64,000 nt of DNA from Desulfobulbaceae bacterium (GTDB taxonomy: Bacteria; Desulfobacterota; Desulfobulbia; Desulfobulbales; Desulfocapsaceae): NCBI GenBank assembly GCA_009773475.1, contig WSXV01000001.1:124001-188000 (forward strand). The letters are read 5' to 3'. Below are positions 8,917 through 18,330 of this stretch, one piece after another. Numbering within the stretch: position 1 is the first letter of the stretch; the number at the start of each line of letters is the position of its first letter. The notes under the pieces are model-generated. The model was given only the letters and a program-made list of their open reading frames with translations. It had not been told where the DNA came from and did not search any database. The position numbers were made by a program, and so were the translations under genes.

Positions 8917-9442
8917 TGAACATTCCTTTCTCTGTTACATTGATCTTTTCCGTAATGGTGTGACCGGCCTCACGCAACCAGGCGACGATCCGCTCGGCCA
9001 TCTCTTTGACCCTTGCCTTGATCTGTGGAGAAAGGTCCATGGAGGTGCTCAGGTCAACGGGCACAACGCAGAAAAATTCCACGGTCTCCGGACAGGATTC
9101 ACGTAGGGTGCAGACTTCCAGCAACTCAAGGAGTCCAAGCTGGTGCGGCGACATTTTTCGGGGGATAGTGCCCTTGCCGATGTCTTTACTGCTGAAACAA
9201 TGGATTGAGCCGGGTGCTGCGTCGATGGCCACCACATCAATAACCAGAATGGGGTCATGTTCTTCCAGAAAGGGCGCCATGTATATGCCGGCCGTGCCGG
9301 CGTCAGTAGTCTCGACGGTTTCCGGGAAGGTAAAATGCTGTTCCAGATAGTGAACGGTATGAACCCCGAACCCTTCATCTGAAAGGAGAACATTGCCGAT
9401 GCCGAGAATCCCGGTCTTTTTTTGGAGAGATTTTTCTTTCAT
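8909..9442 (-). CDS. hyaD: Hydrogenase maturation endopeptidase (HyaD/HybD family)
   Basis: A 177-residue nickel-dependent protease that removes the C-terminal tail of the hydrogenase large subunit after NiFe insertion. It carries the family start GIGNVLLSDEGFGVH, with the metal-binding Glu/Asp region, then TTDAGTAG and VIDVVAIDAAPGS. Its substrate is surely the large subunit of this operon, which keeps a 15-residue tail after DPCxxCxxH. It sits between hypE (4-bp gap) and hypA (8-bp overlap), a less common place than next to the structural genes. Confidence 0.93.
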   Translation of the reverse strand: MKEKSLQKKTGILGIGNVLLSDEGFGVHTVHYLEQHFTFPETVETTDAGTAGIYMAPFLEEHDPILVIDVVAIDAAPGSIHCFSSKDIGKGTIPRKMSPHQLGLLELLEVCTLRESCPETVEFFCVVPVDLSTSMDLSPQIKARVKEMAERIVAWLREAGHTITEKINVTEKGMFNA

Positions 9443-9446
9443 AAAC

Positions 9447-10514
9447 TTAACAGATCCTCGGGAGTGGGGCGCCGTGCAGGGGTGTTATCACCCTTGTTCC
9501 GCCAATGGTGGTTTTAAGTGTGACCCGACGGGACGCACCGGACAGGGATGTCTTTATGTCGTTTGACCCGGAGGAGAGGGTGCCGATAATAGCGGCTTCG
9601 GCGCCTTCCGGGCAGGAATGGAAAAGTGCCAGGGCCTGGTCGGCATATTCAGGGGCAACCATTGCCAGGCATTTGCCTTCATTGGCCAGATAGAGCGGGT
9701 CTAGCCCCAGGATTTCACAGGCTGCCCGTACCTCTGCTCGTACAGGAATGCGGTCCTCTTCAATTTCAATGTGCAGGCCGCAGCTGTTGGCGATCTCACA
9801 GAGGGTTGTAGCGACCCCGCCTCTTGTGGGATCCCGGAGGGTATGGACAGTGCCTGCAGGGAGACCGGTGAGCAGCTTTTGGACCAGCGTGTGCAAGGCC
9901 ATGGAGTCGCTGCGCAGGTTTCCGTCCAGGGCTATTCCTGCCCGACGGGTCATAATCGTGATGCCGTGATCGCCCATGGAGCCGGAGAGAATAATCTTGT
10001 CGCCGGCTCTGGCGTTTAAGGAAGTGATATTCACGTCTTCTGCCACCAGGCCTATGCCGGAGGTGTTGATAAAGATCTTGTCGGCCTTGCCCCGGGGCAC
10101 GACCTTGGTATCCCCGGTGAGAATGGGCACTCCGCTGGCCAGTGTGGCGTCTCTGATGGAGAGAATGATGCGCTCCAGATCATCGAGGGGCAAGCCTTCC
10201 TCCAGGATTAAGCCTAAACTTAAACCGATTGGTCTGGCCCCACGCATGGCCAAGTCATTGATGGTGCCGTGGACGGCAAGGGTCCCGATATCTCCTCCAG
10301 GAAAAAAGATCGGGTCAACCACATAGCTGTCGGTGGTGAAGGCGATCCGGCCTGGCTGATTGTCAATGACGGCGGAATCTTCCATGGCTGACAGGATTTT
10401 GTTATCGAGGTGACGGATGAACAGGTTGCTGATCAGCTCCTGGCTGGCCAGGCCGCCGCTGCCGTGGTCCAGGAGAATGGTTTTTGGTAATTTTTGAGTC
10501 AAATCCATGAGCAT
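9447..10514 (-). CDS. hypE: Hydrogenase expression/formation protein HypE
   Basis: 355 residues. HypE dehydrates the carbamoyl group received from HypF to a thiocyanate, giving the cyanide ligands of the Fe(CN)2CO centre. The PurM-like ATP-binding N-terminus (LLDHGSGGLASQEL) and the invariant C-terminal PRIC with the carbamoyl-accepting cysteine are both visible. Two ATGs, at 10514 and 10508, are possible; neither has a strong Shine-Dalgarno. A 172-bp gap separates it from hypD, the widest gap inside the hyp part. Confidence 0.96.
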   Translation of the reverse strand: MLMDLTQKLPKTILLDHGSGGLASQELISNLFIRHLDNKILSAMEDSAVIDNQPGRIAFTTDSYVVDPIFFPGGDIGTLAVHGTINDLAMRGARPIGLSLGLILEEGLPLDDLERIILSIRDATLASGVPILTGDTKVVPRGKADKIFINTSGIGLVAEDVNITSLNARAGDKIILSGSMGDHGITIMTRRAGIALDGNLRSDSMALHTLVQKLLTGLPAGTVHTLRDPTRGGVATTLCEIANSCGLHIEIEEDRIPVRAEVRAACEILGLDPLYLANEGKCLAMVAPEYADQALALFHSCPEGAEAAIIGTLSSGSNDIKTSLSGASRRVTLKTTIGGTRVITPLHGAPLPRIC

Positions 10515-10686
10515 GGTATATCAGTGTCTGAAGAAGCTGTTGAAATGAAAAAAATATCGTTGTGCAAACATGGGGAGATAACATAACTACCTGATCCCCA
10601 TGCTCTTTCTGGGAATCCACGAGTAACACCGGCACGGTCCAGATGTTCTTGTCTACCAATACAGAGAGGGGAAATTGCCCCGATTC

Positions 10687-11805
10687 TTAACTATCCTGAG
10701 TGCCCCTTGATTCATTTCCGTAGGCAAACCAGGCGCTGCAGGTTCCTTCACTGGAGACCATGCAGGGACCGATGGGGCCGGCTGGAGTGCATCGCCTGCC
10801 AAAGAGCGGGCAATGGGGCGGAGTGGTGATACCCTTGAGGATCTGTCCACAGAGACACCCTGCCGGCTCTTTGGTGTTGGGCACGACCAGTGACAGGCGG
10901 GGCTGTGCGTCAAAGCGGGCAAACCTTTCTTTGATGGCGAGTCCACTACCGGGAATGACCCCTAATCCTCGCCATTCCATGTCTGCCGGCTCAAAGATGG
11001 TGTCCACCATGGCCTTTGCTCGCGCGTTGCCCTCCCAGTTGACGGCCCGGGTGTAGGCGTTTTCCACCTCCGCCCGGTTTTCCTTGATCTGTCGAGCCAT
11101 GAGGATCAAGGCCTGGAGAATGTCGGTTGGTTCAAAGCCACTTACCACGCAAGCCAGGTGATTTGCACCGGTTAACGGCAGATACGCAGATGCCCCGATA
11201 ATCGTACTCACATGGCCGGGGCAGAGGAGACCGTCAAGGCCTAAGGACGGGTCGCCCAAGAGGGCCATGAGGGGAGGAAGCATGGTTTTGTGGGTGGAAA
11301 AGACCACAAAATTATCGATATTTTGATGACTGGCAGTAAGGATCGTGGCGGCAATGGCGGGGGTGGTGGTCTCAAATCCTATGCCCGGGAAGATCATCAG
11401 TTCGTCGGGATTTTGGCGGGCAAGTTCGAGGGCATCTGTAGGGGAATAAACAACATCAATCTTGGCACCACGGGCACGTGCGTCGGCCAGCGTCCGGCCA
11501 TTACTGCCGGGAACCCGGAAGAGATCGCCAAAAACGGCAAGGCGCGTTCCCGGAAGATCTGCCATATGCAGGAAGGTGTCGATATGGCCTGCAGAGGTGA
11601 CACAAATGGGGCAGCCGGGGCCGGAGATGAGTTCGATTTCTGGTGGAAGCAAAGCCCGCAGGCCGCTCCTGAATATCGCCATGGTGTGGGTGCCGCAGAC
11701 CTCCATGATCCGCAACGGTCTGGCGATGGCGGCAGTGGTTGCGGCAAGCTCACGCAACAAGTGACCCGTCAGGACAGGATCACGAAACTCGTCGACATAT
11801 TTCAT
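10687..11805 (-). CDS. hypD: Hydrogenase formation protein HypD
   Basis: 372 residues. HypD is the [4Fe-4S] scaffold on which, with HypC, the Fe(CN)2CO unit is built. Conserved cysteines are present: Cys37 in EVCGTH, and Cys65 and Cys68 in GPGCPIC. C-terminal Cys motifs for the cluster are also seen (GCLCGQILKG, HCPLFGRRC, GPCMVSSEGTC). It starts three bases after hypC ends, so co-translation is likely. Confidence 0.96.
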   Translation of the reverse strand: MKYVDEFRDPVLTGHLLRELAATTAAIARPLRIMEVCGTHTMAIFRSGLRALLPPEIELISGPGCPICVTSAGHIDTFLHMADLPGTRLAVFGDLFRVPGSNGRTLADARARGAKIDVVYSPTDALELARQNPDELMIFPGIGFETTTPAIAATILTASHQNIDNFVVFSTHKTMLPPLMALLGDPSLGLDGLLCPGHVSTIIGASAYLPLTGANHLACVVSGFEPTDILQALILMARQIKENRAEVENAYTRAVNWEGNARAKAMVDTIFEPADMEWRGLGVIPGSGLAIKERFARFDAQPRLSLVVPNTKEPAGCLCGQILKGITTPPHCPLFGRRCTPAGPIGPCMVSSEGTCSAWFAYGNESRGTQDS

Positions 11806-11808
11806 GCG

Positions 11809-12078
11809 TTAATTCTCAATGGCAACGGGTTGTGGCATCTTGGCAAACATTTCCCGCATCAGCTCCAGGTTTATCGCGGCCTCATGGGGATTCAAAGAAT
11901 GAATAGCAAAGCCGGCGTGGATGATGAGATAATCGCCAACTTCCGGCCAGTGATCAACGACATCAAGGCGGGTTTCCCGGTGGATACCATCGACGTCAAC
12001 CACCGCGATTTGCTCCGTCAGGAAATCATCCGCACTTCCTCTAATTTCAATAACTTTCATGGGTACTGCCAGACACAT
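11809..12078 (-). CDS. hypC: Hydrogenase assembly chaperone HypC
   Basis: 89 residues with the diagnostic MCLAVPMKV start; the cysteine after Met binds the iron unit and the large-subunit precursor. The rest is the OB-like barrel (DVDGIHRETRLDVV, VGDYLIIHAGFAI). Its first 32 bp overlap the end of hypF, so translation is probably coupled. Confidence 0.96.
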   Translation of the reverse strand: MCLAVPMKVIEIRGSADDFLTEQIAVVDVDGIHRETRLDVVDHWPEVGDYLIIHAGFAIHSLNPHEAAINLELMREMFAKMPQPVAIEN

Positions 12079-14515
12079 ACCTTAATCCTCCTATAACCGC
12101 CTGACCCAGCGAGATGCCCCCATCGTTCACTGGGATCTCCTCACCGGTGTAAACCTGGAAACCATTCTGTTCCAGGGCCTGAAAAAGACCTTCCATTATG
12201 ATTCTGTTCTGCAGACAGCCCCCGGCTAAGACGATGGTGCGAATGGGGCTGGTCTCGGCAATGTGTTGCACTGCGCAAGCGAAACTTGCAATCAGCCAGC
12301 GGTGAAAATCCATGGCTAGTTGGACTGCGGCCGTTCCCTTCTGAATTTCATGGAGCATCCAGCGGATGAACGGCTTGTTTTCGATGATAAAAAGTTCATC
12401 CCGATGGCTAATCTCGGCCAACCAGGACTCTGGCCTCTCTACTGCCTTCTCTTCTTTGTCTTCTGTCCAGGCACAGAGGGCTTCCAGTTCCATCGCAGCC
12501 TGTCCTTCAAATTCGGAATCAAGACGGATTCCGAGCAGCGCCGCCACGGCATCAAACAAGCGGCCGCAACTTGAGGTCAGCGGGGTGTTAAGCCGAGTCT
12601 GAATCATGGTGAGGATGGCCGCTCTTTTATCATTGGGTATGCCTTGCATTGAGACAGGCAGGTTGGATTTAAAGAGAGCATCTTCCCCGGCATGATGGAG
12701 AGCTGCAAGGCCCATGCGCCAAGGTTGATGAGCGGCGGCGTCTCCTCCCGGCAATGGCAGAGGATCAAGAAATCCGCGGCGGGTAAAGTCGGTAAGACTG
12801 ACCTCAAGAATTTCGCCACCCCAGATGGTTCCATCGGAGCCAAGGCCTGTGCCATCGAGGACGATGGCAAGAACGGGATCCTTCAGCCCATGCTCAGCCA
12901 TCACTGCCACGGCATGGGCATGATGGTGTTGGACGAGAATCCGGGGGATATTTAATTCGATTGCAAGTCCACGACCATAGGCGCTGCTGAGATAGTCGGG
13001 ATGGAGGTCACAGACGATCAGTTGCGGCGTCAACTTTAGCATAGATTGCACATGATAAATACTTTCCTTGAAAAAATCAAGGGATTCAATATTCACCATA
13101 TCGCCTATATGCTGGCTTACATAGGCTTTGTTTTCCTGGACCAGGCAGAAGGTGTTTTTTTGAGCACTGCCGCAGGCAAGCAAGGGTGGGAGAGCGGCTT
13201 GAAGGTCATGGGAGAGCGCCACGGAGGAGGGGGCAAAACCTCGGGCCCGACGGAGACATCTGGGCCGTTCCTGCATGACACGGATAACGGAGTCATCTAT
13301 CCTGGTTACGATTTCACGATTGTGCAAAAGAAAGAAATCGGCAATGGAACCAAGACGAGAGGTGGCTTCATGATTTCCAGCGCAGAGTGGCTCTCCGTTG
13401 TGGTTGCCACTGGTCATAACGAGGGCCTTCGGGCATCCGGCGGTGGCAAAGAGAAGATGATGCAGGGGGGTATAGGGCAGCATGACCCCAAGCTCTCCCA
13501 TTCCTGGAGCAAGGCTTGGGGCAAGCAGCGACGTCTCTCGCCGGGCCAGCAGAACGATAGGGTGGGCCGGGCTGGTCAAAGTCTTGCTGGCGGCAGGAGT
13601 GAGATGACAAAACGACCCGATCATTTCAAGGTCTGCCATCATCACGGCCAGGGGTTTGCTTTTTCGATGTTTACGCTCGCGAAGTCGTGTAACTGCGGTC
13701 TCAGAACTTGCATCAACCACCAGATGAAACCCGCCGATACCCCGGATGGCGACAATCAACCCATCATTGAGCGCCTTGATGGTTTCGGTGAGCGGATACT
13801 CGTTATCATGCCTTGAATCAGGGGATACAGAGCCATTGGCAGTCTGGGGTTCTGATGATGTCAGTTGTTCGCCGGTGCGGGCGTGCCAGCTAATCTGCGG
13901 CCCGCAGACATGGCAGGCATTGGGCTGGGCATGAAAACGGCGGTTATCAGGGTTGTCGTATTCGGCCTGACATGATGGGCACATGGGAAAGGGGGCCATG
14001 GAGGTGCCGGGACGATCATAGGGGATAGATTCGACGATGGTAAAACGAGGGCCGCAGTTGGTGCAGTTGATAAAAGGATAGCGGTATCTGCGGTCAGCAG
14101 GGTCGAGAAGTTCCTGTCGGCACTCATCACAGAGGGCAATGTCGGCAGGAACCATGGTGCTTGGGGTGTCGGACGCACGACTTTTGAGGATGGTAAAACT
14201 TGCTCTGTCGCGAACGCAATCAGTTTCCTGCTGACTGACAGAGCTGATCCGCGCCAGGGGAGGAGCTTCACTGGTTAAGGCACGGATAAAACGGTCAAGG
14301 TCTGCGGGTGCCCCTTCAGCCAGTATGATGACACCCTGGCCGGTATTGGCAATGCTCCCGCAGACCTTAAATTTTTTTGCTAAGCGATAGACAAAAGGAC
14401 GAAAACCAACTCCTTGTATAATTCCGTGAACAACTAATTCCAGCGCTTTTCTTTCCTGAATTTCCAGTGGCGGGGTTGAATGGGGAAAAGCCTCGCCATA
14501 GGCAAGATCGGTCAT
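12047..14515 (-). CDS. hypF: Carbamoyltransferase HypF
   Basis: 822 residues, full length. It makes a carbamoyl group from carbamoyl phosphate and ATP and passes it to HypE for CN ligand synthesis. Domains: acylphosphatase-like (about 25-112, VHGIIQGVGFRPFV), two zinc fingers with Cys129/132/151/154 and Cys179/182/201/204, a YrdC-like domain, then a Kae1/TobZ-like domain with HHHAHAVAVMAEH near residue 530. The start overlaps the cytochrome b stop (ATGA) and the end overlaps hypC by 32 bp, so it is tightly embedded in the operon. Confidence 0.96.
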   Translation of the reverse strand: MTDLAYGEAFPHSTPPLEIQERKALELVVHGIIQGVGFRPFVYRLAKKFKVCGSIANTGQGVIILAEGAPADLDRFIRALTSEAPPLARISSVSQQETDCVRDRASFTILKSRASDTPSTMVPADIALCDECRQELLDPADRRYRYPFINCTNCGPRFTIVESIPYDRPGTSMAPFPMCPSCQAEYDNPDNRRFHAQPNACHVCGPQISWHARTGEQLTSSEPQTANGSVSPDSRHDNEYPLTETIKALNDGLIVAIRGIGGFHLVVDASSETAVTRLRERKHRKSKPLAVMMADLEMIGSFCHLTPAASKTLTSPAHPIVLLARRETSLLAPSLAPGMGELGVMLPYTPLHHLLFATAGCPKALVMTSGNHNGEPLCAGNHEATSRLGSIADFFLLHNREIVTRIDDSVIRVMQERPRCLRRARGFAPSSVALSHDLQAALPPLLACGSAQKNTFCLVQENKAYVSQHIGDMVNIESLDFFKESIYHVQSMLKLTPQLIVCDLHPDYLSSAYGRGLAIELNIPRILVQHHHAHAVAVMAEHGLKDPVLAIVLDGTGLGSDGTIWGGEILEVSLTDFTRRGFLDPLPLPGGDAAAHQPWRMGLAALHHAGEDALFKSNLPVSMQGIPNDKRAAILTMIQTRLNTPLTSSCGRLFDAVAALLGIRLDSEFEGQAAMELEALCAWTEDKEEKAVERPESWLAEISHRDELFIIENKPFIRWMLHEIQKGTAAVQLAMDFHRWLIASFACAVQHIAETSPIRTIVLAGGCLQNRIIMEGLFQALEQNGFQVYTGEEIPVNDGGISLGQAVIGGLRYVSGSTHESY

Positions 14516-15162
14516 TTAACCTCGCGATGTCTGAATTTGTTGCCGGTAAAGATTGAGGACACAAGGCCGTCGGGATTCTTTAAGTCGTTCCAGATAACCA
14601 GATAGATGTGAATCAGGGCAAAGAGCAAGAAATACCACATCAGGAGATGATGGATATACCGGCCAAATTGCTGAGTCCCGAAAATGATATTGCCAAGCTT
14701 TTGCCAGAATGAGCTTTCAGGCAGCCACAGGTAAAAACCTGCGATAATTTGAATAAATCCAACAAAAATGGTTGTGACATAGGTCATTCCTGCAAGAACA
14801 TTATGACCCAGTCGGTCTTCATCGTGATGATCCGTCAGGTACATATAGGCACCCAGAGTGTCGATGAGATTTTTAATGTTCCGTGGTGTTATTGGTAATA
14901 CATCCCAGACCCTTTCCTGCTTGTTACCGAAAATAAAAAGAAAAAGCCTGGCAACGATGGCGCCTGTGAACAAGTAGGCAGCCAACATATGGATATTCCG
15001 CATGGTCATCATGGGAAACAGCCCTGTTCCTTCCAGATTGGTCAGAGTCCAGGGGTTGAAAATGTAAAAACCTGTAACCGAGAGCGCGACAATGGAGCCT
15101 GCCATAGCCCAGTGGTACAGGCGAAGCAGGATGCTCCAGACATAATGTTTTTCATAGATCAT
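14512..15162 (-). CDS. hyaC: [NiFe] hydrogenase cytochrome b subunit
   Basis: A 216-residue di-haem membrane cytochrome b of the HyaC/HydC family with four predicted membrane helices (about 18-35, 53-75, 125-147, 170-190). Candidate haem ligands are His17 (RLYHWAM), His58 (NIHML), and the histidines in YIHHLLMW and ALIHIYLV. It anchors the hydrogenase and passes electrons to the quinone pool. A strong Shine-Dalgarno (GAGGAGGT) precedes the ATG. It lies 212 bp after the large subunit, a gap that contains a 14-bp hairpin. Confidence 0.93.
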   Translation of the reverse strand: MIYEKHYVWSILLRLYHWAMAGSIVALSVTGFYIFNPWTLTNLEGTGLFPMMTMRNIHMLAAYLFTGAIVARLFLFIFGNKQERVWDVLPITPRNIKNLIDTLGAYMYLTDHHDEDRLGHNVLAGMTYVTTIFVGFIQIIAGFYLWLPESSFWQKLGNIIFGTQQFGRYIHHLLMWYFLLFALIHIYLVIWNDLKNPDGLVSSIFTGNKFRHREVK

Positions 15163-15301
15163 GATTACCTCCTCTCTCCGAATGGTTCCGGGGGGATGAA
15201 TGTTTACCGTCCATTTTGAACACTGAGATTTCTTTCAGGGCTATAACATGAATATCTGATTTTGTTACACGCTTAGAGGCTTCCAGTGTTGCAATCGTCA
15301 T

Positions 15302-15339
15302 GGATAGTGCAAGAAAACGACAATCTTCTTGCACTATCC
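15302..15339. repeat. Stable hairpin between large-subunit and cytochrome b genes
   Basis: Perfect 14-bp arms (GGATAGTGCAAGAA and complement) around a 10-nt loop. It is 36 bp after the large-subunit stop. No T-run follows on the minus strand, so full termination is unlikely. It may be a processing, mRNA-stability or partial attenuation element that separates the catalytic genes from the cytochrome and maturation genes. Confidence 0.6.
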
Positions 15340-15374
15340 TGTCAATTTTAAGCACTTAAAATACTTGTAAGAGC

Positions 15375-17075
15375 TTAAACTGCTTTGACTTTGATTGTTT
15401 CTTTGCCTTCTGTATCAAGCATGTGTACGGCGCAGGCGATACAGGGGTCAAAGGAATGGATGGTGCGCAACACCTCCAGTGGTTGTTTGGCATCGGCGAT
15501 GGGGTTCCCGACAAGGGAGGCCTCATACGGTCCTGGGAGCTCTTCCTTGCCACGTGGGCCGGCATTCCAGGTGGATGGAACAACACACTGGTAGTTTTTG
15601 ATTTTACCATCCTGAATGACGATCCAGTGGGAAAGAGTGCCGCGTGGAGCTTCGTGCATGCCCACGCCTCTTTGCTCTCCTTTGGGGAATACCGGTTTGT
15701 TGAAAATAGTCAGATCGCCCTTGCCGATATTGTCCACCAGCAGTTCCCAGTGTTTCAACGTCAGATCAGTGAGCATGGAGGCCCGAACCGCCCTGGCCAC
15801 ATGACGGCCCAAGGTAGAGTGCAGGACTTCCGGCCCGACAGTTACGCCGGCTACGGTGCTGACCAGATTCAGGGCACCGTTCACATTTTTGATAATCTCT
15901 TTATCTCCTTGAGCGTATCCGACCAACAATTGGGCCAGTGGGCCGACCTGCATGGGCTTGTTCTCAAATCGTGGAGCCTTGAGCCAGGTGTACTTTCCGT
16001 TCTCATTAAAATCCGTATATTCAGGAACGGTTTCTTCTTCGTAGGGATGCTTGGTCCAATCACCCTTGTACCAGGCGTGGGTGATGTTCTCGACCACATT
16101 TTTGTGGAAGTATGGGTCATTAAAATTGCTGATTGGTTTGATTGTTTTCAGATCTCCGCCCATGATAGTTCCGCCGGGCATCTCGAACTTGGTGGCCTTG
16201 GCATCAGTGGGAAATTCTGGAACGGCCATGTAGTTGGTAACCCCGGCGCCATAGGGAAGCCAATCTTTGTAGAGCGCGCCGATGGCGGCGACGTCTGGAA
16301 GATAGACTTGTTGAATAAATGCCTGTACCTCTTGTACCAGTTGTTTGATCCAGTAGAGGCGTTCCATGTTCAGGGCGGAGTCGCTGTCTGGATTGAGGGC
16401 GGTGGTCACGCCACCCACGGAGAGATTCTGAATGTGGGGGTTTTTGCCGGAGATGATGGCCAGGGCCTGGGTGGCCTTGCGCTGATAATCCAAGGCTTCA
16501 AGATAATGGGCGACCGCCATCAGATTTGCCTCGGGTGGCAGCTTCATGGCCGGATGTCCCCAGTAGCCGTTGGCAAAAGGTCCAAGCTGGCCGCTTTCGA
16601 CAAGGGCCTTCACCTTATCTTGCACTGCCTTAAAACGCTTGGCGCTATTGTTTGGCCAAGCGGAAATGCTGTTGGCAAGGGCCGCCGTTTTCACAGGATC
16701 GGCAGACAGGGCTGAAACGACATCTACCCAGTCGAGTGCGGACAGGACATAAAAATGGACGATGTGATCCTGCATGGCATGGATCCCTTGAACGATATTA
16801 CGAATGTACTGGGCGTTCAGGGGGATTTCCAATTGCAGGGCATTTTCAACGGCCCGTACCGAGGCCAAGGCATGAACAGTGGTGCATACACCGCAGATGC
16901 GCTGGACAAAGATCCATGCGTCGCGGGGATCACGGCCTTGAAGAATGACTTCAATGCCGCGCCACATCTGACCTGATGACCAGGCCTTGGTGACTTTGCC
17001 GCCGTCAACTTCGGCATCTATACGTAAATGGCCCTCAATTCTAGTAATGGGGTCTATGGTAATTCGTTCTGCCAT
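15375..17075 (-). CDS. hyaB: [NiFe] hydrogenase large (catalytic) subunit, group 1
   Basis: A 566-residue catalytic subunit of a periplasmic uptake hydrogenase. The NiFe site is bound by Cys61/Cys64 (RICGVC) and Cys545/Cys548 (DPCIACAVH). Fifteen residues follow His551 (MLDTEGKETIKVKAV), the tail to be cut by the maturation protease. MAERITIDPITRIEGHLRID is the classic N-terminus and AAGGAGG stands just upstream; the frame extends to 17162 but without family similarity. It has no signal of its own and should be exported in complex with the Tat-targeted small subunit. It lies 166 bp after the small subunit gene. Confidence 0.97.
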   Translation of the reverse strand: MAERITIDPITRIEGHLRIDAEVDGGKVTKAWSSGQMWRGIEVILQGRDPRDAWIFVQRICGVCTTVHALASVRAVENALQLEIPLNAQYIRNIVQGIHAMQDHIVHFYVLSALDWVDVVSALSADPVKTAALANSISAWPNNSAKRFKAVQDKVKALVESGQLGPFANGYWGHPAMKLPPEANLMAVAHYLEALDYQRKATQALAIISGKNPHIQNLSVGGVTTALNPDSDSALNMERLYWIKQLVQEVQAFIQQVYLPDVAAIGALYKDWLPYGAGVTNYMAVPEFPTDAKATKFEMPGGTIMGGDLKTIKPISNFNDPYFHKNVVENITHAWYKGDWTKHPYEEETVPEYTDFNENGKYTWLKAPRFENKPMQVGPLAQLLVGYAQGDKEIIKNVNGALNLVSTVAGVTVGPEVLHSTLGRHVARAVRASMLTDLTLKHWELLVDNIGKGDLTIFNKPVFPKGEQRGVGMHEAPRGTLSHWIVIQDGKIKNYQCVVPSTWNAGPRGKEELPGPYEASLVGNPIADAKQPLEVLRTIHSFDPCIACAVHMLDTEGKETIKVKAV

Positions 17076-17241
17076 GTGTTCCTCCTTTAAGAAGCAGTAT
17101 GAAAGATTCTCCTGATTGATCAGGTCTTTCTTCCGTTGCTTTCTGCGCCGTTCGAGCGGCACGTTAATAGTATTTTCGTATGACTATTGAACACTCTGCC
17201 GGGTTTGCTCTTCGCTATAGCCGATTGAAGAGCTCTGTCGG

Positions 17242-18330
17242 CTATTTCTTGTCTTTACATCCGCAACCCGTGACCATGGACTTGCCGATCCCGATGGCGG
17301 CGTGAATGCCAACGGCCGCTGCGGCAACACCCAGAATGGTTTTACCGGCCTTGTCGATGTTTGTTATTCCGGCTATTCCTGGAATATTGACATTCGGCAG
17401 TCTTTCATAGAAGGGGGTCATGGTGTCCCAGAAATCGGGCTCGGTGCAGCCGACACAGCCATGGCCGACACTTACCGGCCATACATCGACATCGTTAAAA
17501 CGGGCGGAAGGACAGTTGGAAAAAGTTCCCGGACCTTTACAGCCGACCTTGTACAAGCAGTATCCGTTGCGGTGGCCATAGTCTCCAAACTCTTCTGCGA
17601 AACGACCTTCATCAAAGTGGGCCCGACGTTCGCAATGGTCATGGATTCGGCGACCATAGGCAAAGAGAGGCCGTCCAAGGTTGTCCAATACCGGCAGACG
17701 CTTGAAAGTCAGGTAGTGAAGTACGGTTCCCATAAAAGAAACGGGATTTGGCGGGCAGCCGGGAATGTTGACCACCGGGGTGCCGGAGACCAAGTCTTGG
17801 ACCCCCACAGCTCCGGTGGGATTTGGAGAGGCTGCCTGAATGCCGCCATAGGCAGCACAGGAACCCATGGCAATGATGGCTGCGGCTTTGGGAGCCACTT
17901 CAGCCAGGATATCCATGGCGGTGCGTCCGGCAATCTTGCAATAAATTCCCTTGTCTTTGGTGGGGATGGCGCCTTCGACCACGAGGAGAAATTTACCGGC
18001 GTATTTATCCAGGGTGTCATGGAGGCTCTTTTCTGCCTGGTGTCCGGAGGGGACCATGATGGTCTCATGGTAATCCAGAGAGATGACGTCAAGGATCAGT
18101 CTGGCGATATCGGGATGTGAAGCCCGAAGCAGGCTTTCCGTACAGCCGGTGCATTCCTGGAAATGCAGCCAGATAACCGGTGGGCGTTGCGCCGAGGTGG
18201 CCGCCTCTACCAGTTTAGGGATCATCGCCTCAGAGATACCCAGTGCTGCTGCGACGGCCGTACATCCTTTGAGGAAACTGCGGCGATTGAGTTGTGGATC
18301 TGGAATCGTGCGTTCTGGTGTGTCTGTCAT
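17242..18330 (-). CDS. hyaA: [NiFe] hydrogenase small subunit, Tat-exported and membrane-anchored
   Basis: A 362-residue iron-sulfur subunit. The Tat signal is NRRSFLKG (Arg16-Arg17). Proximal cluster ligands begin with Cys60/Cys63 (ECTGCTE) and continue in GSCAAYGG and PGCPPNP. Medial and distal clusters are formed by HDHC, GYCLYKVGCKG, SNCPS and GCVGC. A C-terminal hydrophobic segment (about 328-350) anchors the complex to the membrane next to cytochrome b. The proximal site has the ordinary four-Cys pattern; the two extra cysteines of oxygen-tolerant enzymes (CTCC, and Cys in place of Gly in AYGG) are absent. AGGAGG precedes the ATG. First gene of the operon. Confidence 0.97.
   Translation of the reverse strand: MTDTPERTIPDPQLNRRSFLKGCTAVAAALGISEAMIPKLVEAATSAQRPPVIWLHFQECTGCTESLLRASHPDIARLILDVISLDYHETIMVPSGHQAEKSLHDTLDKYAGKFLLVVEGAIPTKDKGIYCKIAGRTAMDILAEVAPKAAAIIAMGSCAAYGGIQAASPNPTGAVGVQDLVSGTPVVNIPGCPPNPVSFMGTVLHYLTFKRLPVLDNLGRPLFAYGRRIHDHCERRAHFDEGRFAEEFGDYGHRNGYCLYKVGCKGPGTFSNCPSARFNDVDVWPVSVGHGCVGCTEPDFWDTMTPFYERLPNVNIPGIAGITNIDKAGKTILGVAAAAVGIHAAIGIGKSMVTGCGCKDKK

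Noticed and set aside
15423-16715. 430-codon plus-strand frame opposite the hydrogenase large subunit
   Set aside because: Exact antisense shadow of a gene with intact metal-binding motifs; no Shine-Dalgarno or recognisable domain.
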